From Dicaeum eximium (taxonomy: Eukaryota > Chordata > Aves > Passeriformes > Dicaeidae), in NCBI GenBank assembly GCA_013396995.1, contig VWZP01005263.1, positions 167,744 through 231,743 on the forward strand: a stretch of DNA of 64,000 nucleotides. The letters run 5' to 3'. Below, one piece after another: positions 62,401 through 64,000 of this stretch; the stretch's first letter is position 1; the number at the start of each line of letters is the position of its first letter. Made by a program: the position numbers and the translations under genes. Under the pieces are notes generated by a model. The model was not told the DNA's origin. It saw nothing but the letters and a program-made list of their open reading frames with translations, and searched no databases.

Positions 62401-64000
62401 TTTAGCATTCCTGAGCTGTGGGAGTTTTGACAGCCTGAGACTTGAGCCAGTGCTTTCCTTTTGGGAGAGCTGGTATCAGAAACATGATCCTCTCTTCAGT
62501 GATGGTGTTTGGGAAGGGTTTCAGATGTGGCCTGTCCTTCAGTGTGCATCCCATGGCTCAGGACAGGAGCTGAGCCTCACCTCATGTCTCTCTGCTCTGC
62601 TTTTTGCAGCTCACATTGGGCACCTGTAGGCTTCTGCTCAGGCAGTCCCCATGGCTGCAGAGACTGTGTAGGATTTCTCCTGTAATTACTTCTCCCTGCT
62701 GCTGGGGACACTGTGGCATTAGGTATGACAGGATCCAGGATGCCTTGTTGCCTTGCCACCCTGCCTATCCTACAGTTTTCCTTGGTGCAGTGAACACCTG
62801 AGTTGGGTGGAGAAAATGTTCTGGCACAGGGAAGACACTGATGGGAAGGATCACGGGATACGGAGAACTAACCAGGAGTTGTGGAGGATCATCAGCTGAG
62901 GCTTCTCCCATCTGTCCCAGAAGAATTAGGCTCCTGTATCGTTCCCCAAACTGCTCATTCCTTCCCCAGGAATAGTGAGTCTCTCTGCTCACCTGAAGTT
63001 GTTTTATGTCTTGTTCTTCACATTCTTTCCCCAGCACCATCTTTTGCCATCTCTCGGGTTTATGCTTTCGCTGTCCTTCCTCTTCCATTCTTTTTCTTCC
63101 TCAGTTGTGGATCTGTAAGGAGAAAGCTCCTCCCACACTTCTCCTTCTGCCAAGCTTGCTGGAAACATGTGTTTGCTGGAAAAGGCTGTGCAGGGAATCA
63201 GGGGCAAGAATTCCTCATGGCATCCCTGGCCTGTGATCTTCAGATATCTCTTTTCCCTCCCCGCAGATCAGTGTGGTTGGTGAGGAGCCTCTGCAGGTGT
63301 TCAGGGAAGCCAGAACCAGATGGTTTCACCAAGCACCTTCACCTGGGAGTTACAGCAGAGTCCCATACTCAATCTGCTCCCTTAAGAATCTGTGCATCAC
63401 TTCTTCCAAGACCCTGAGATTCAGAGGAGATAATTTGTCTCTAAATTTGCATATTAATAATTTACATAGTTATTGCAAACCCTGCTATTTAAAATCTTGA
63501 TAGTGACAGCAGCATACTGTGTTTCTGTTGACTCTGATCTATGGAGAGATCTTTACATAAATGAAATTATAAGCCTGGAGAAGCTTTTATTCCTTTTATT
63601 TTGCTTTGTTTGTTTTTTTTTGCTGTCTTTTGCTTCTTTTAAACTGCGTAAGGTAGATAACTTTCAAAGAGCAGAAATAGTTAAATTAGGTAAGTTCATT
63701 AGACCTCCCTATATCACCTCCCATGCAAAGGTCAAGCACAGTGCCATGATCCTGTTTCATCTTCCTGCCAATTGGTTTTCACCCTTGGTTTCAAAGGGAG
63801 CACTTATGACTGACACTTCTGGACCTCTCTGCTATGCAGCTGCTTATTTAGAGCTTTTTTTGGATCCAGAACAGCTAAAATAAGTGCAATTTCATGGGGC
63901 TAACACATCAAGGATTCATGAGTGGAAACATGGTTTACTTTTAGGTTTTTTTGTTTCTCTCCTTTTCCTCCTTTAGAAATATTTGGAGGGTTTGAGGGCA
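59444..64000. other. Non-coding DNA, GC-richer towards the end
   Basis: From about 61.0 to 63.4 kb GC content rises, and frames lengthen to 178 codons (62881-63417, +), the longest in the window. The translation is a mixture of Cys, Ser, Pro and a Phe run, with no recognised domain, and other frames are open in the same interval. Acceptor-like sites (tctgctttttgcag ending at 62610; ttccctccccgcag ending near 63266) are present, but no exon can be established. No repeat family is recognised after the CR1. Confidence 0.55.

Noticed and set aside
63260..63300. Possible 30-base microexon between ccccgcag and a CAG|GTG site
   Set aside because: The acceptor looks good, but the implied ten-residue peptide cannot be tied to any gene and the donor is weak. 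Chance is more likely.
62881..63417. 178-codon plus-strand reading frame, the longest in the window
   Set aside because: The translation contains a Phe run and Cys/Ser/Pro-rich text with no recognisable domain. Other plus and minus frames are open in the same GC-richer interval, and splice sites do not define a coherent exon.
1..64000. CRISPR arrays, bacterial operons, tRNA or rRNA genes, LTR retroelements
   Set aside because: No regularly spaced repeats with unique spacers, no ribosome-binding-site-led gene clusters, no convincing tRNA box sequences, and no paired LTRs or retroviral motifs were seen on either strand.

Overview
The window looks like AT-rich, gene-poor nuclear DNA from a bird, most likely a neoavian and perhaps a passerine. 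The evidence is fragments of CR1 LINEs ending in the ATTCTRTG-type 3' repeat, very few interspersed repeats otherwise, a vertebrate-like shortage of CpG, and one 70-base assembly gap. I found no bacterial-type gene organisation, rRNA, tRNA, CRISPR array, retroviral gene or LTR.

No protein-coding gene can be supported. The longest open frames reach only 178 codons. They lie in locally GC-rich or pyrimidine-rich patches, usually with comparable frames open in other registers, and none reads as a protein family I recognise. The window is best described as intergenic DNA or the inside of a very large intron. A few weak exon-like stretches with good splice consensus are listed as candidates only.

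Layout: 1-17 kb is AT-rich unique sequence with two CR1 3' fragments (about 4.0 and 15.3 kb). A third CR1 end lies at 17.3 kb, and a 22-bp minisatellite sits at 22.7 kb. From 24 to 37 kb there are short microsatellites, two diverged CR1 ends (29.6 and 34.2 kb), a long one-strand pyrimidine tract (32.2 kb) and a MIR-like ancient SINE (34.9 kb). The most distinctive structure is at 38.4-41.0 kb: two copies of a ~98-bp sequence in inverted orientation, nearly identical, separated by 2.4 kb. That spacer holds a relatively GC-rich, conserved-looking block with an exon-like segment. At 44.55-45.0 kb a compact CpG-dense island stands out from its AT-rich surroundings. From 45 to 58.9 kb is again plain AT-rich sequence. 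At 58.93-59.0 kb the assembly gap directly adjoins the longest CR1 copy (about 440 bp). The last 3-4 kb is richer in GC.

No genes work together here. Any function would be regulatory or non-coding. The points most worth following are the inverted repeat, the CpG island, the exon-like block inside the inverted-repeat spacer and the pyrimidine tract. All identifications rest on reading the bases and on recalled knowledge of repeat families; no alignment or database search was run.
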